From Glaciecola sp048820975 (GTDB taxonomy: Bacteria > Pseudomonadota > Gammaproteobacteria > Enterobacterales > Alteromonadaceae): 64,000 nucleotides of DNA. Location: contig NZ_JBMEUF010000001.1 in the NCBI RefSeq assembly GCF_048820975.1, forward strand, positions 62,001 to 126,000, in the 5' to 3' direction. Numbering within the stretch: position 1 is the stretch's first letter; each line of letters opens with the position of its first letter. Position numbers and translations under genes: made by a program. The notes under the pieces are model-generated. The model saw only the letters and a list, made by a program, of their open reading frames with translations. It had not been told where the DNA came from and did not search any database. Shown here one piece after another: positions 41,958 to 49,774 of the stretch.

Positions 41958-42571
41958 AAAATGCATTAAGTAGTTCAGCGACATGCCTGTTAGCGCTTGC
42001 AAGCATGCTAACGAGTACGATAGCTTTGGCACAAGTAGACCGCGAAAAGCTCGTTCAAGCCGCCACCTTGAATGCGTATAAATCGAACCCAGACAAACAC
42101 CCTATCGACAATCAAGACTTAAACAGTAAAAGCAAAGCAAACTCGTTAGAGCCGCGCTTACTTATTAAGTCAGAAGCGCCTAAAGAATTAACCCAAAGGC
42201 TTGCCCCAATTGGTGCAGAAAACCAAAATGTGGATGCTAATCCTAATGCGACAAATTGGCAATTACAGTTACTCGACCAAAATATTAGCAGTAGTGCAGA
42301 GCGTTCAGGTAAGTTACAAGAGGCTACAAATAAACTGAATGCTATTTTAAAAGTTCCTAAGCAAGTCTCAGGCGTGTTGCTAAATAATCAACAATCAGCA
42401 CTTAAGACGTTAAGTGAAAATGATGTTCGCTCTTTTGGGAATACTCCACGCAACCCCATACAGATTGACAATAAAGCCGTATTGACTGATCCTAAGGTGC
42501 CACTTAAAAGCTTTCATGATGCAGATAAACTGAAGCAAGCCACGCAACATTTTGAAAGCTTATTTGATTAA
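41954..42571 (+). CDS. Island periplasmic protein (unknown)
   Basis: 205 residues with a clear signal peptide (about 1-26, ending ALAQ). The mature chain is hydrophilic, rich in Asn, Lys, Gln and Leu, and probably helical with disordered parts. No Cys and no recognised motif. Last gene of the island, followed by a hairpin terminator. Confidence 0.65.
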   Translation: MKNALSSSATCLLALASMLTSTIALAQVDREKLVQAATLNAYKSNPDKHPIDNQDLNSKSKANSLEPRLLIKSEAPKELTQRLAPIGAENQNVDANPNATNWQLQLLDQNISSSAERSGKLQEATNKLNAILKVPKQVSGVLLNNQQSALKTLSENDVRSFGNTPRNPIQIDNKAVLTDPKVPLKSFHDADKLKQATQHFESLFD

Positions 42572-42588
42572 ACAGATGCTTATGACAA

Positions 42589-42621
42589 AAATGCGCAATA
42601 CATGAAATGCGTTGCGCATTT
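42589..42621 (+). terminator. Terminator-like hairpin at the end of the island genes
   Basis: AAATGCGCAA (42589-42598) and TTGCGCATTT (42612-42621) pair perfectly across a 13-base loop, with a short T-rich tail. It lies 18 bases after the last island gene. Confidence 0.6.
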
Positions 42622-42920
42622 TATTGGTTTGAAGTGCAATAGTCTAAGTCCCCCAGGCACTTTCTCAGAAACTATCTAATCAAAATAACTACTTTTCTTT
42701 AAATGTGAAACAATCATTTTTTAAAGCACATCTTAACTAGCGTAAGGTTAATATTGATATGGTGAACTTACCTATTAATGGTATTTGTATGAATAACAAT
42801 GTATTTTTTCGTGTATTTCATCAAGCTAGAAATATGTAATACTCTTATTATAATGGCGCCTGAATATTGAGATATGCGTGATCAACAAATTTATAAATTG
42901 CAATAAAGTGAAATTTTCAC
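42622..42920. other. AT-rich intergenic region, probable right edge of the island
   Basis: About 300 bases with no credible gene. No copy of the tRNA-Ser 3' end (attR) is visible here or farther right, so the right boundary is not defined by sequence. The region is unusually AT-rich and precedes a pilin gene with a weak ribosome site. Confidence 0.4.
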
Positions 42921-43454
42921 ATGCAATTTAACCGTCATTCTTTTGCGGAAAAACAATCCGGTTTTACCTTAATTGAGTTAATAATTGTAATTGTGATACT
43001 AGGTGTTTTAGCCGTAAGCGCTGCCCCACGCTTTATCAATATATCCACTGAAGCTAACGTGTCTACTTTACAAAATATGGGTGCTGCAATTATGGCTACG
43101 GCCAATATGGTGCGCGCAAAAGCAAGCATTCAAGGAGTAGAAAAAATGGCTTCTGCTTCAGTCGATTTAAATGGTGATGGTGAAGGCGATATTGCTACTG
43201 TTTATGGCTATCCTCAAGCATCAAGGGTTAACGGTTTATCCACTAACTTAAATGCTGATTTTGAAAACCAATGGGGATGGGCAACAACTTACGGCCTAGA
43301 CAAATTTTACGTGGCGTCTGAAGCGGCAACAGGCATAAAAGGCTTTAAAGTGAATCGGCAACAACATTTTGCATCAAATTGCTATCTTGTATACAGCAAT
43401 GCGAGTAGCGCCGGCAGCGAGCCAACAATTGAGTATGAATTAAGCGGGTGCTAA
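42921..43454 (+). CDS. Type IV pilin-like protein (MSHA-type)
   Basis: 177 residues with a prepilin leader ending G, then FTLIELIIVIVILGVLAVSA, the class IV pilin helix with Glu at +5. The C-terminal half has a Cys in ASNCYLVYSN and a terminal Cys, which could form the usual disulfide loop. The AAPRFINISTEANVSTLQ segment resembles MshA-like pilins. No assembly genes are nearby, so it is an orphan minor pilin or a relict of a larger locus. Confidence 0.85.
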   Translation: MQFNRHSFAEKQSGFTLIELIIVIVILGVLAVSAAPRFINISTEANVSTLQNMGAAIMATANMVRAKASIQGVEKMASASVDLNGDGEGDIATVYGYPQASRVNGLSTNLNADFENQWGWATTYGLDKFYVASEAATGIKGFKVNRQQHFASNCYLVYSNASSAGSEPTIEYELSGC

Positions 43455-43545
43455 GCGTTCGCTGTTTCTCTTCACCATAATGACTGATGTAATCATCCGC
43501 TAATCAAAAACGCACTGGCGTGTTTAACTAAGCTATTAATGGGCA

Positions 43546-43953
43546 TTAGCCATTAATAGCTCCAATAATAAATAAACACAGTGCCAAAAAACCTACAGCA
43601 ATAATTACTTTATGTAGCGCTGCACTAATGCCGCCGCCTATCACGCCACCTATAATATATGCGGCTGGCTCTACTACATTGTTTTGGCTCATCAAGTAAC
43701 ATGACGCAATAAAACCAATAATAAAAAATAATATGGCTAATGAACCATCGTCAGCCTTTTTCGCACTTGATGTGTGCTGTACTTTTTTATTTGTGCTGCG
43801 CACTTTAGTTTGTTTGCGGGGTGTAGCAGGAGTATAGCTGTTGCTGCGGGTAGGGCGGTCTTGCAAACCTGCGGTATTATGCATTGAGCCAGTTACCACA
43901 CCTGTTTGGCCAAGTGCGTATTCTTCCATATCTTTAAATGCTTGTTCGTTCAT
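43546..43953 (-). CDS. Small membrane protein (unknown)
   Basis: 135 residues. The N-terminal 65 residues are polar and low in complexity (Ser/Thr/Lys), followed by two or three hydrophobic segments (about 70-90, 95-110 and 114-132) with a Gly-rich turn (IIGGVIGGGISAA). No family is recognised. It lies between the pilin gene and polB, on the opposite strand to both. Confidence 0.65.
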   Translation of the reverse strand: MNEQAFKDMEEYALGQTGVVTGSMHNTAGLQDRPTRSNSYTPATPRKQTKVRSTNKKVQHTSSAKKADDGSLAILFFIIGFIASCYLMSQNNVVEPAAYIIGGVIGGGISAALHKVIIAVGFLALCLFIIGAING

Positions 43954-44150
43954 AGTCAGTCACCTTTATTTGAAAATTTTTAAACCTCAATATGGGTTGA
44001 CGGACATAACATAAAAAGTGAACAAATTATTATAATAATAGTGCCAACATAATAGCCGCGCTATGTTGTAGCGCTCTCATTTTCTTCACACATCATATTA
44101 CAGATCCTTTACAATAACGCAAAAATATTAGCTTGTAGTTAAAGTCACAC

Positions 44151-46559
44151 GTGTTCACTCAAAACTCACCACAAACCGGTTTTTTGTTAAGCCGACAAGC
44201 TCACGATACTCGTTCGGGTATTGTGCTTACGTTTTGGTTAAAAACGCACAGTGCGCCTGTAAAACTGTCTATTGAGAACGAGCAAGCGCTATTCTTTGTT
44301 GAAACCCGCCAAATTGAAGAAGCGCTTAAGCGGCTAAGTAATCAAAATCTACATTTTGCGTCATATAAGTCATTGCCACTTAAAACATTTGGGCAAGCGC
44401 CAGTATCCGCCATTTATTTTAATTTCATGAAAGATTTTTATGCAGCCCGTGACCTACTCAAGCAAAGTGAAATTAAAATATATGAAGATGACTTTAGGCC
44501 TGAAGACCGCTACTTAATGGAGCGTTTTATTACAGCAAAAGTGGCATTTGTAGGCCAAGAAAGCCAGCCAGGTTCGCTCACTTCAAGCGCCAACAAAATC
44601 CAGAGTAATAAACACTTAAGTGTTCACAATACAAAATGTAAGCCCGGTAGCGGCAACTTTCAATTACGCATGGTATCTATAGACATTGAATGCGCAATAG
44701 ATGGCGCCTTGTATTCAATTGCCGCCTTTAGTGAAACAGAACAAGTCGTGTTTATGATTGGTGAGGCGCAGTCTGACTCGCCCACGTATATACATTGGCT
44801 TGAAAACGAACATGCCTTGCTTGTGGAATTTATTGCGTGGTTTATGGCCTACGATGCTGATGTGCTTATTGGCTGGAACGTAGTTAATTTTGATTTAGAC
44901 TTGCTACAAAAACGTTGTGACATATTAAACCTTAGTTTTGCCATTGGGCGTGATGGCCGCAGCCCTTATTGGCGCAAAAACCGAAACACAGGCAATCAAT
45001 ATATTTCTATTGCGGGCAGGGTGGTTCTTGATGGCATTGATTTATTAAAAACCGCCACTTATAGCTTTTCCAGTTTTTCTCTTGAAAATGTATCAAGGGA
45101 GTTATTAGGAATAGGTAAAAAAGTGAGCAATGTTGAAAACCGTTTGGCTGAAATAACCCATAACTTTATGCATAACAAGCTTGCGCTTGCCGCATACAAT
45201 CTTGAGGATTGCCGATTGGTATGGCTTATTTTTGAAAAAACACACTTACTTGAATTTGCGATGCTAAGAGCGCAATTAACGGGCTTAGAGCTTGACCGAA
45301 TAGGCGGTTCGGTTGCAGCCTTTACTAATTTATATTTACCTAAACTACACCGTGCTGGCTATATTGCGCCTAATTTGGGAGATGGCGCTTCAGGTTTAGT
45401 GTCACCCGGTGGTTTTGTAATGGACTCAACCCCAGGCTTGTACAACAATGTGTTGGTGCTTGATTTTAAAAGCCTATACCCGAGTATCATCAAAACGTTT
45501 AACGTTGATCCAATGGGCTTAATAGAAGGAATGAAATCACCCTCTACAGCGATTGAGGGCTTTGACGGAGCTTGTTTTTCAAGAACCAAACACTTTTTAC
45601 CCCAAATAATTGATGGCTTATGGAAAGAAAGAGACAAAGCGAAAAAAGAAAATAATGCGGCTTTGTCACAAGCTATCAAAATTATCATGAATTCTTTTTA
45701 CGGTGTATTGGGCTCAACAGGCTGCCGTTTTTTTGATCCTCGTTTGTCGGGCTCTATTACTAAACGCAGTCATGAGCTGTTGGTCACCACCAAAGAGTGG
45801 ATTGAAACCAAAGGTTACAAGGTTATATATGGTGATACCGACTCAATATTTGTTCATGCGGGTAACAATCTTAATGCCAATGAATGCGCAAGTTTAGGTA
45901 AAGAACTTCAAAGCTATATCAACAATAAATGGCAAGAAAATATTCAAGCGCGTTTTGCCATAAATAGCCAATTAGAAATTGAGTATGAAACGCATTTTGT
46001 GAAATTCTTTATGCCTACCATTCGCGGCTTAGATATAGGTACTAAAAAACGCTACGCGGGCACAGTTGTTAAAAATGGTGAGCAAAAGCTAATCTTTAAG
46101 GGATTAGAAAGTGTGAGAACTGATTGGACTGAATTAGCAAAAGAGTTTCAGCAATCTTTATACGCTAAAGTATTTAATGATCAGCCTGTTGATGAATATG
46201 TATTGCAAACCGTAGCTGATACCTTGGCCGGTAAATTAGACAACAAATTGGTATATAGAAAGCGGATTCGTCGTAAATTAAAAGACTACGTTAAGAATGT
46301 TCCACCGCATGTGAAAGCCGCGCGCCTGGCAGACGAACAGAACAGTTTGCAAAATAAGCCGCTTAAGTATCAAAATACAGGGTGGATTTCGTATGTTATT
46401 ACCACTAGTGGCCCTCAGGCTATTGAATACCTTAGCGCACCTATTGATTATCAGTTTTATATTGAGCGGCAACTAGCCGCAATTGCTGATGCTATTTTAC
46501 CTTTCGTTTCAACAAGCTTCTCGCAAATTACAAACAAACAGCTGAATCTTTTCAATTAG
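44151..46559 (+). CDS. polB: DNA polymerase II
   Basis: Family B repair polymerase of 802 residues. The exonuclease motifs are MVSIDIECAID (Exo I, with Cys in place of the usual Thr next to the catalytic Asp and Glu) and NVVNFDLDLLQ (Exo II). The polymerase motifs are DFKSLYPSII (A), KIIMNSFYGVLGS (B) and YGDTDSIFV (C). The start is GTG 44151. No convincing LexA box (CTGT-N8-ACAG) was seen upstream, unlike the SOS-controlled E. coli gene. Convergent with the following minus-strand gene. Confidence 0.95.
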   Translation: MFTQNSPQTGFLLSRQAHDTRSGIVLTFWLKTHSAPVKLSIENEQALFFVETRQIEEALKRLSNQNLHFASYKSLPLKTFGQAPVSAIYFNFMKDFYAARDLLKQSEIKIYEDDFRPEDRYLMERFITAKVAFVGQESQPGSLTSSANKIQSNKHLSVHNTKCKPGSGNFQLRMVSIDIECAIDGALYSIAAFSETEQVVFMIGEAQSDSPTYIHWLENEHALLVEFIAWFMAYDADVLIGWNVVNFDLDLLQKRCDILNLSFAIGRDGRSPYWRKNRNTGNQYISIAGRVVLDGIDLLKTATYSFSSFSLENVSRELLGIGKKVSNVENRLAEITHNFMHNKLALAAYNLEDCRLVWLIFEKTHLLEFAMLRAQLTGLELDRIGGSVAAFTNLYLPKLHRAGYIAPNLGDGASGLVSPGGFVMDSTPGLYNNVLVLDFKSLYPSIIKTFNVDPMGLIEGMKSPSTAIEGFDGACFSRTKHFLPQIIDGLWKERDKAKKENNAALSQAIKIIMNSFYGVLGSTGCRFFDPRLSGSITKRSHELLVTTKEWIETKGYKVIYGDTDSIFVHAGNNLNANECASLGKELQSYINNKWQENIQARFAINSQLEIEYETHFVKFFMPTIRGLDIGTKKRYAGTVVKNGEQKLIFKGLESVRTDWTELAKEFQQSLYAKVFNDQPVDEYVLQTVADTLAGKLDNKLVYRKRIRRKLKDYVKNVPPHVKAARLADEQNSLQNKPLKYQNTGWISYVITTSGPQAIEYLSAPIDYQFYIERQLAAIADAILPFVSTSFSQITNKQLNLFN

Positions 46560-46575
46560 CGCTAGCTTTGTCTTT

Positions 46576-48444
46576 TTAGCGTGCCTGCAAACTGTGGGTG
46601 TTTAAATCAATACTAAAATTGCCACTAGCTTCGCTTTGAATCATCATTGCCATGCTAGATAAAAGTTGTTGTAGCTGAGTATTTACCAAAGTGTTAGGTA
46701 GCTCGCAATTCTCGTACATTTCATGTAGCTGTAAGTAAGCATTCTTTTTTGGTGTATTAACAGCCGCAATATGGTCAGCATTTTTGATGCGGTAAAAGTC
46801 GTAAATTAGGCTTAAACCACTCTCTTTATTACCCTGCTGCAGATCGTTTATTTTTATGTTGATAGCCTGAGCGCATTTAGCTTGTGTTGAAAGGGCCTTT
46901 AGTGAGTTATTTTTTAAAAATGACACAAGTGCTTGGGGCCATTCTTTTGGTATGTATCGGTGCGTAACTACTCCTTGTAAATGCTTGTCGGTAAACTGTG
47001 CATAAGACGACACATTTAAAATGTTCTTGTCCCAATTAGGAAGGTTATGCGCATGATTAAATTCCCATTCAGCTTGGTAATGGGTAAAAAGGGTTTTAAA
47101 TTTGGGCACGTTACTTACCGTAACGGTTTCAATGTTTGCAATGTTTGCAATGTTTGAACTTGATAAACTTAAGATCTTATAAGCGGGTTGGTACGCAGCT
47201 AGGCTAGGCACTTGAATATTAAACAAAGTGCTACCTGAGTCGGATTGTGCTGTTCCTGTATCATTTATATGCATATGCCCAGCAAAATGTAGCTGTAAGC
47301 CTGTGTTAGCTAATAAGTTCTCAGTTTGCGCAGTGGGTAATCTTTTCAGTTGAAACGCATTGTTGCCGAAAAGTTGCTTTATGTTTGCAGATGCGCCGTC
47401 ATAAAAGTCAGTCATAGGAAAGTGGCTAAATGCTACTAATTGTTTGTTTGCTTTTTTTGCCCGCACTACGACCGACTTTATCCATTCTAATACAGGTTTC
47501 TTATAGGTAAACATAGCATTGTAGCCTGCGCTGCTTGAACCTTTAAATGCTTGCTCGCTTGCGTTTTCAATCACGTAAACATTTGCGTCAATAGCTAATA
47601 ACCATAGGCCTTCAACAGGCTCTACTAAATAACTTGCGTCTGGCATTTTGAAGCATTGGTCAGGGGTATCATTTGAGCACCAATCTAAGTAGCGTTTTTG
47701 CATTGCATGGTCAAGCATTGATTCGTGCATTGACTCGTGCATTGATTGCGTAAAAGGGGTTTCATAATGCAGGTAGTTTTGTTTCGGCATAAAGCCGTGC
47801 TGCGCTAATGCCTCCATTATTTCTTTATAACCCCAATGCTGAATGTCGTTTGTACAAAAGGTTTGCGCTTGCATACTTGAGCCGGCAGCGCACTTTTTAT
47901 GTTCAAGACTATACACACCCGCTTCTTGACCATTTTTAAGCAAAAAGTCTTTCTTTCCCCCCGGCACAGTAAATGGCTTTACAGGGTCATGATTACCGGT
48001 AATTACAAAAAATTGAATACCGTGCTCTTGCGTGTATTTATCCAGTATATTTTTGATAGCAAGTACATTTATGGGCTGGCCGTCGTCGGTGAAGTCCCCG
48101 GGAAGCGCTACAAGTTTTATGTTTCTTGCAACAATGTCATCTAGCGCTGCAAGAAGCACATAATAATTCTCATTGAAAAGCCGCGTTGAATGTAATTGTG
48201 ACGACATGCTACGCAGCAATACTGCCTTACCTTGTTTATCTGTTGGAAATAGAGCGCGTTCTTGGTGGGTTAATGGCGCAATATCTGCGTGAATATTGTG
48301 AAGGTGAATATCTGCTAAAAAAGCAATTTCAATATTTTGGCTAGGTTTGGCTGCCACATTAGCCTTTTCCTGATTAGCCATTACCGGCAGTGAAAAGCTC
48401 CATTGAATAACTAAAACGCTTAATGCTAGGTGGAGCTTCTTCAT
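46576..48444 (-). CDS. Exported metallophosphoesterase
   Basis: 622 residues with a signal peptide (about 1-23). Calcineurin-type metal motifs are in order: FLADIHLH (Asp 45, His 47), LPGDFTDDG, VITGNHDPV, FSHFPMT and FAGHMHIND. The C-terminal 200 residues are helical and unassigned. Short tandem repeats in the DNA encode MHESMHESM (three 12-base units near 47716-47750) and NIANIANIE (three 9-base units, 47131-47157). The probable substrate is a phosphate ester or phosphodiester outside the cytoplasm, in keeping with the divergent PI-PLC gene. Confidence 0.85.
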   Translation of the reverse strand: MKKLHLALSVLVIQWSFSLPVMANQEKANVAAKPSQNIEIAFLADIHLHNIHADIAPLTHQERALFPTDKQGKAVLLRSMSSQLHSTRLFNENYYVLLAALDDIVARNIKLVALPGDFTDDGQPINVLAIKNILDKYTQEHGIQFFVITGNHDPVKPFTVPGGKKDFLLKNGQEAGVYSLEHKKCAAGSSMQAQTFCTNDIQHWGYKEIMEALAQHGFMPKQNYLHYETPFTQSMHESMHESMLDHAMQKRYLDWCSNDTPDQCFKMPDASYLVEPVEGLWLLAIDANVYVIENASEQAFKGSSSAGYNAMFTYKKPVLEWIKSVVVRAKKANKQLVAFSHFPMTDFYDGASANIKQLFGNNAFQLKRLPTAQTENLLANTGLQLHFAGHMHINDTGTAQSDSGSTLFNIQVPSLAAYQPAYKILSLSSSNIANIANIETVTVSNVPKFKTLFTHYQAEWEFNHAHNLPNWDKNILNVSSYAQFTDKHLQGVVTHRYIPKEWPQALVSFLKNNSLKALSTQAKCAQAINIKINDLQQGNKESGLSLIYDFYRIKNADHIAAVNTPKKNAYLQLHEMYENCELPNTLVNTQLQQLLSSMAMMIQSEASGNFSIDLNTHSLQAR

Positions 48445-48505
48445 CGTTATTGTTCCCTTTTTACGTATATTTTTAGCTGATTATAATAAGACTCACTTAC
48501 TGACC

Positions 48506-48519
48506 AAAAGGGGACAAAA
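48506..48519 (-). promoter_or_regulatory. TTTTGTCCCCTTTT element before the metallophosphoesterase gene
   Basis: Reading on the minus strand, TTTTGTCCCCTTTT lies about 62 bases before the metallophosphoesterase start. About 17 bases after the C-run comes GTCTTA, a possible -10 element. The same core precedes the PI-PLC gene and the FecR gene, each in the right orientation, consistent with a promoter of the neighbouring FecI-like sigma factor. Confidence 0.6.
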
Positions 48520-48589
48520 GTAATTAAAAATTAATAATTACAGTGTTTTATGTGACACTTTTATGAAGATTGATAACAAGTCAGAAATG

Positions 48590-48602
48590 CTTTGTCCCCT
48601 TT
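48590..48602 (+). promoter_or_regulatory. TTTGTCCCCTTT element before the PI-PLC gene
   Basis: CTTTGTCCCCTTT in plus orientation, about 51 bases before ATG 48654, with CTCAAT about 17 bases after the C-run. Divergent partner of the element at 48506-48519. Confidence 0.6.
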
Positions 48603-48653
48603 ATTGAATTTTTACACTCAATAGGGTCAGTTAATATACACAGAGCAATTTTA

Positions 48654-49751
48654 ATGACCAACTTGTTAAGAATAAGCCCCATTTTATTTGTTTGGATGTG
48701 CTTGTGCAGCGCGCCGCTTTGGGCTAAACCGCTGAATCACTTTCAAGCAATAGGATCGCACAACAGCTACAAGCAAGTTATGCCGAATGCGGCATTAGAC
48801 TATGTGGCAACTCAGAATGCGACTTTAGCAAAGGCAATTAATTACTCTCATCCATCATTAACTAAACAATTGCACTTGGGCATTCGCCACTTTGAAATTG
48901 ACGTATTACTTGACCCAATTCCAGGCATGTACGCAAAGCCTACTTTGGAAGCTGAGCTTGGTCAGTCATTTTTTAGTGATACAGAGCGAGCATTACTCAA
49001 GCAGCCCGGATTGAAGGTGCTGCACATTCCAGATGTTGATGTTAAGTCTCACTGCAATTTGTTCAGCCAATGCCTTACCCAACTGTTGGATTGGTCAATT
49101 CAACACCCTGAACATTTTCCGCTTATTATTTTGATGAACGTTAAAGAGACGCGGGTAAGCTTTATTGATGGCCAGCAAGCTATGGCCTTTACTGCTGCCG
49201 ACTATAGCGAAATAGACAAAGAAATTAGGCAAGTATTACCAGCCAATAAATTATTTAGCCCTGATCATTTACGCGCAAATTACGCAAGTTTAGAAGAAGC
49301 TGTACTTACCCAAGGCTGGCCAGAGCTAGCAAAATTAAAAGGTAAATTTATCTTTTTGTTTGATGGAAAACCCGGTCAAACAGCCTTATACGCAAAGAAT
49401 CACCCATCATTAAAAGGCCGGGCAATGTTTGCTGGTTTCGCACCAGGCCAAGCCGAATCGGCTTTCTTAATTATGAATAACCCCTTAAAAGATTTTGAAG
49501 CAATTCGCTCAGCGGTAAAACAAGGATACATGGTAAGGACGCGCTCTGACGCCAATTTAACTGTGAGTAATGAGGTACGAGCTGCTCGCAAGCATGCTGC
49601 ATTTTTAAGTGGCGCTCACATTATTTCCAGTGATTTTTACCAAGGCTCATTACAGGCCCAACAGGCTGGTTATTCCGTTGTTTTTGACGCTAATTCTTTC
49701 ATTCGACTTAACCCTATTTCTAATGCCTTTTCTAAGGACGCAACTAATTAA
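48654..49751 (+). CDS. Exported PI-PLC-like phosphodiesterase (Ca2+-dependent type)
   Basis: 365 residues from ATG 48654 with a signal peptide (LLRISPILFVWMCLCSAPLWA). It resembles the Ca2+-dependent phosphatidylinositol-specific phospholipase C family: FQAIGSHNSYK with the catalytic His, LHLGIRHFEIDVLLDP and LKVLHIPDVD with a second His, and the LKGKFIFLFDGKPG region. An open frame extends to 48570 but runs through the promoter element and lacks a signal peptide. The TonB receptor gene follows by about 23 bases, suggesting release and uptake of an inositol-phosphate-type product. Confidence 0.85.
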   Translation: MTNLLRISPILFVWMCLCSAPLWAKPLNHFQAIGSHNSYKQVMPNAALDYVATQNATLAKAINYSHPSLTKQLHLGIRHFEIDVLLDPIPGMYAKPTLEAELGQSFFSDTERALLKQPGLKVLHIPDVDVKSHCNLFSQCLTQLLDWSIQHPEHFPLIILMNVKETRVSFIDGQQAMAFTAADYSEIDKEIRQVLPANKLFSPDHLRANYASLEEAVLTQGWPELAKLKGKFIFLFDGKPGQTALYAKNHPSLKGRAMFAGFAPGQAESAFLIMNNPLKDFEAIRSAVKQGYMVRTRSDANLTVSNEVRAARKHAAFLSGAHIISSDFYQGSLQAQQAGYSVVFDANSFIRLNPISNAFSKDATN

Positions 49752-49774
49752 TTTACACACTTATGGAGTTTCAC

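Noticed and set aside
29789..42571. A standard Zorya, CBASS, BREX or type VI secretion locus
   Set aside because: The motor pair is TolQ/TolR-like without an OmpA domain, and no ZorC/ZorD helicase or nuclease, cyclase, methylase or sheath genes are visible.
42572..44150. attR copy of the tRNA-Ser 3' end at the right side of the island
   Set aside because: I looked for the CGAATCCCTCTCTCTCCGCC sequence and saw none, so no right attachment site is claimed.
44030..44150. LexA box before polB
   Set aside because: No CTGT-N8-ACAG pattern is present in the upstream region.
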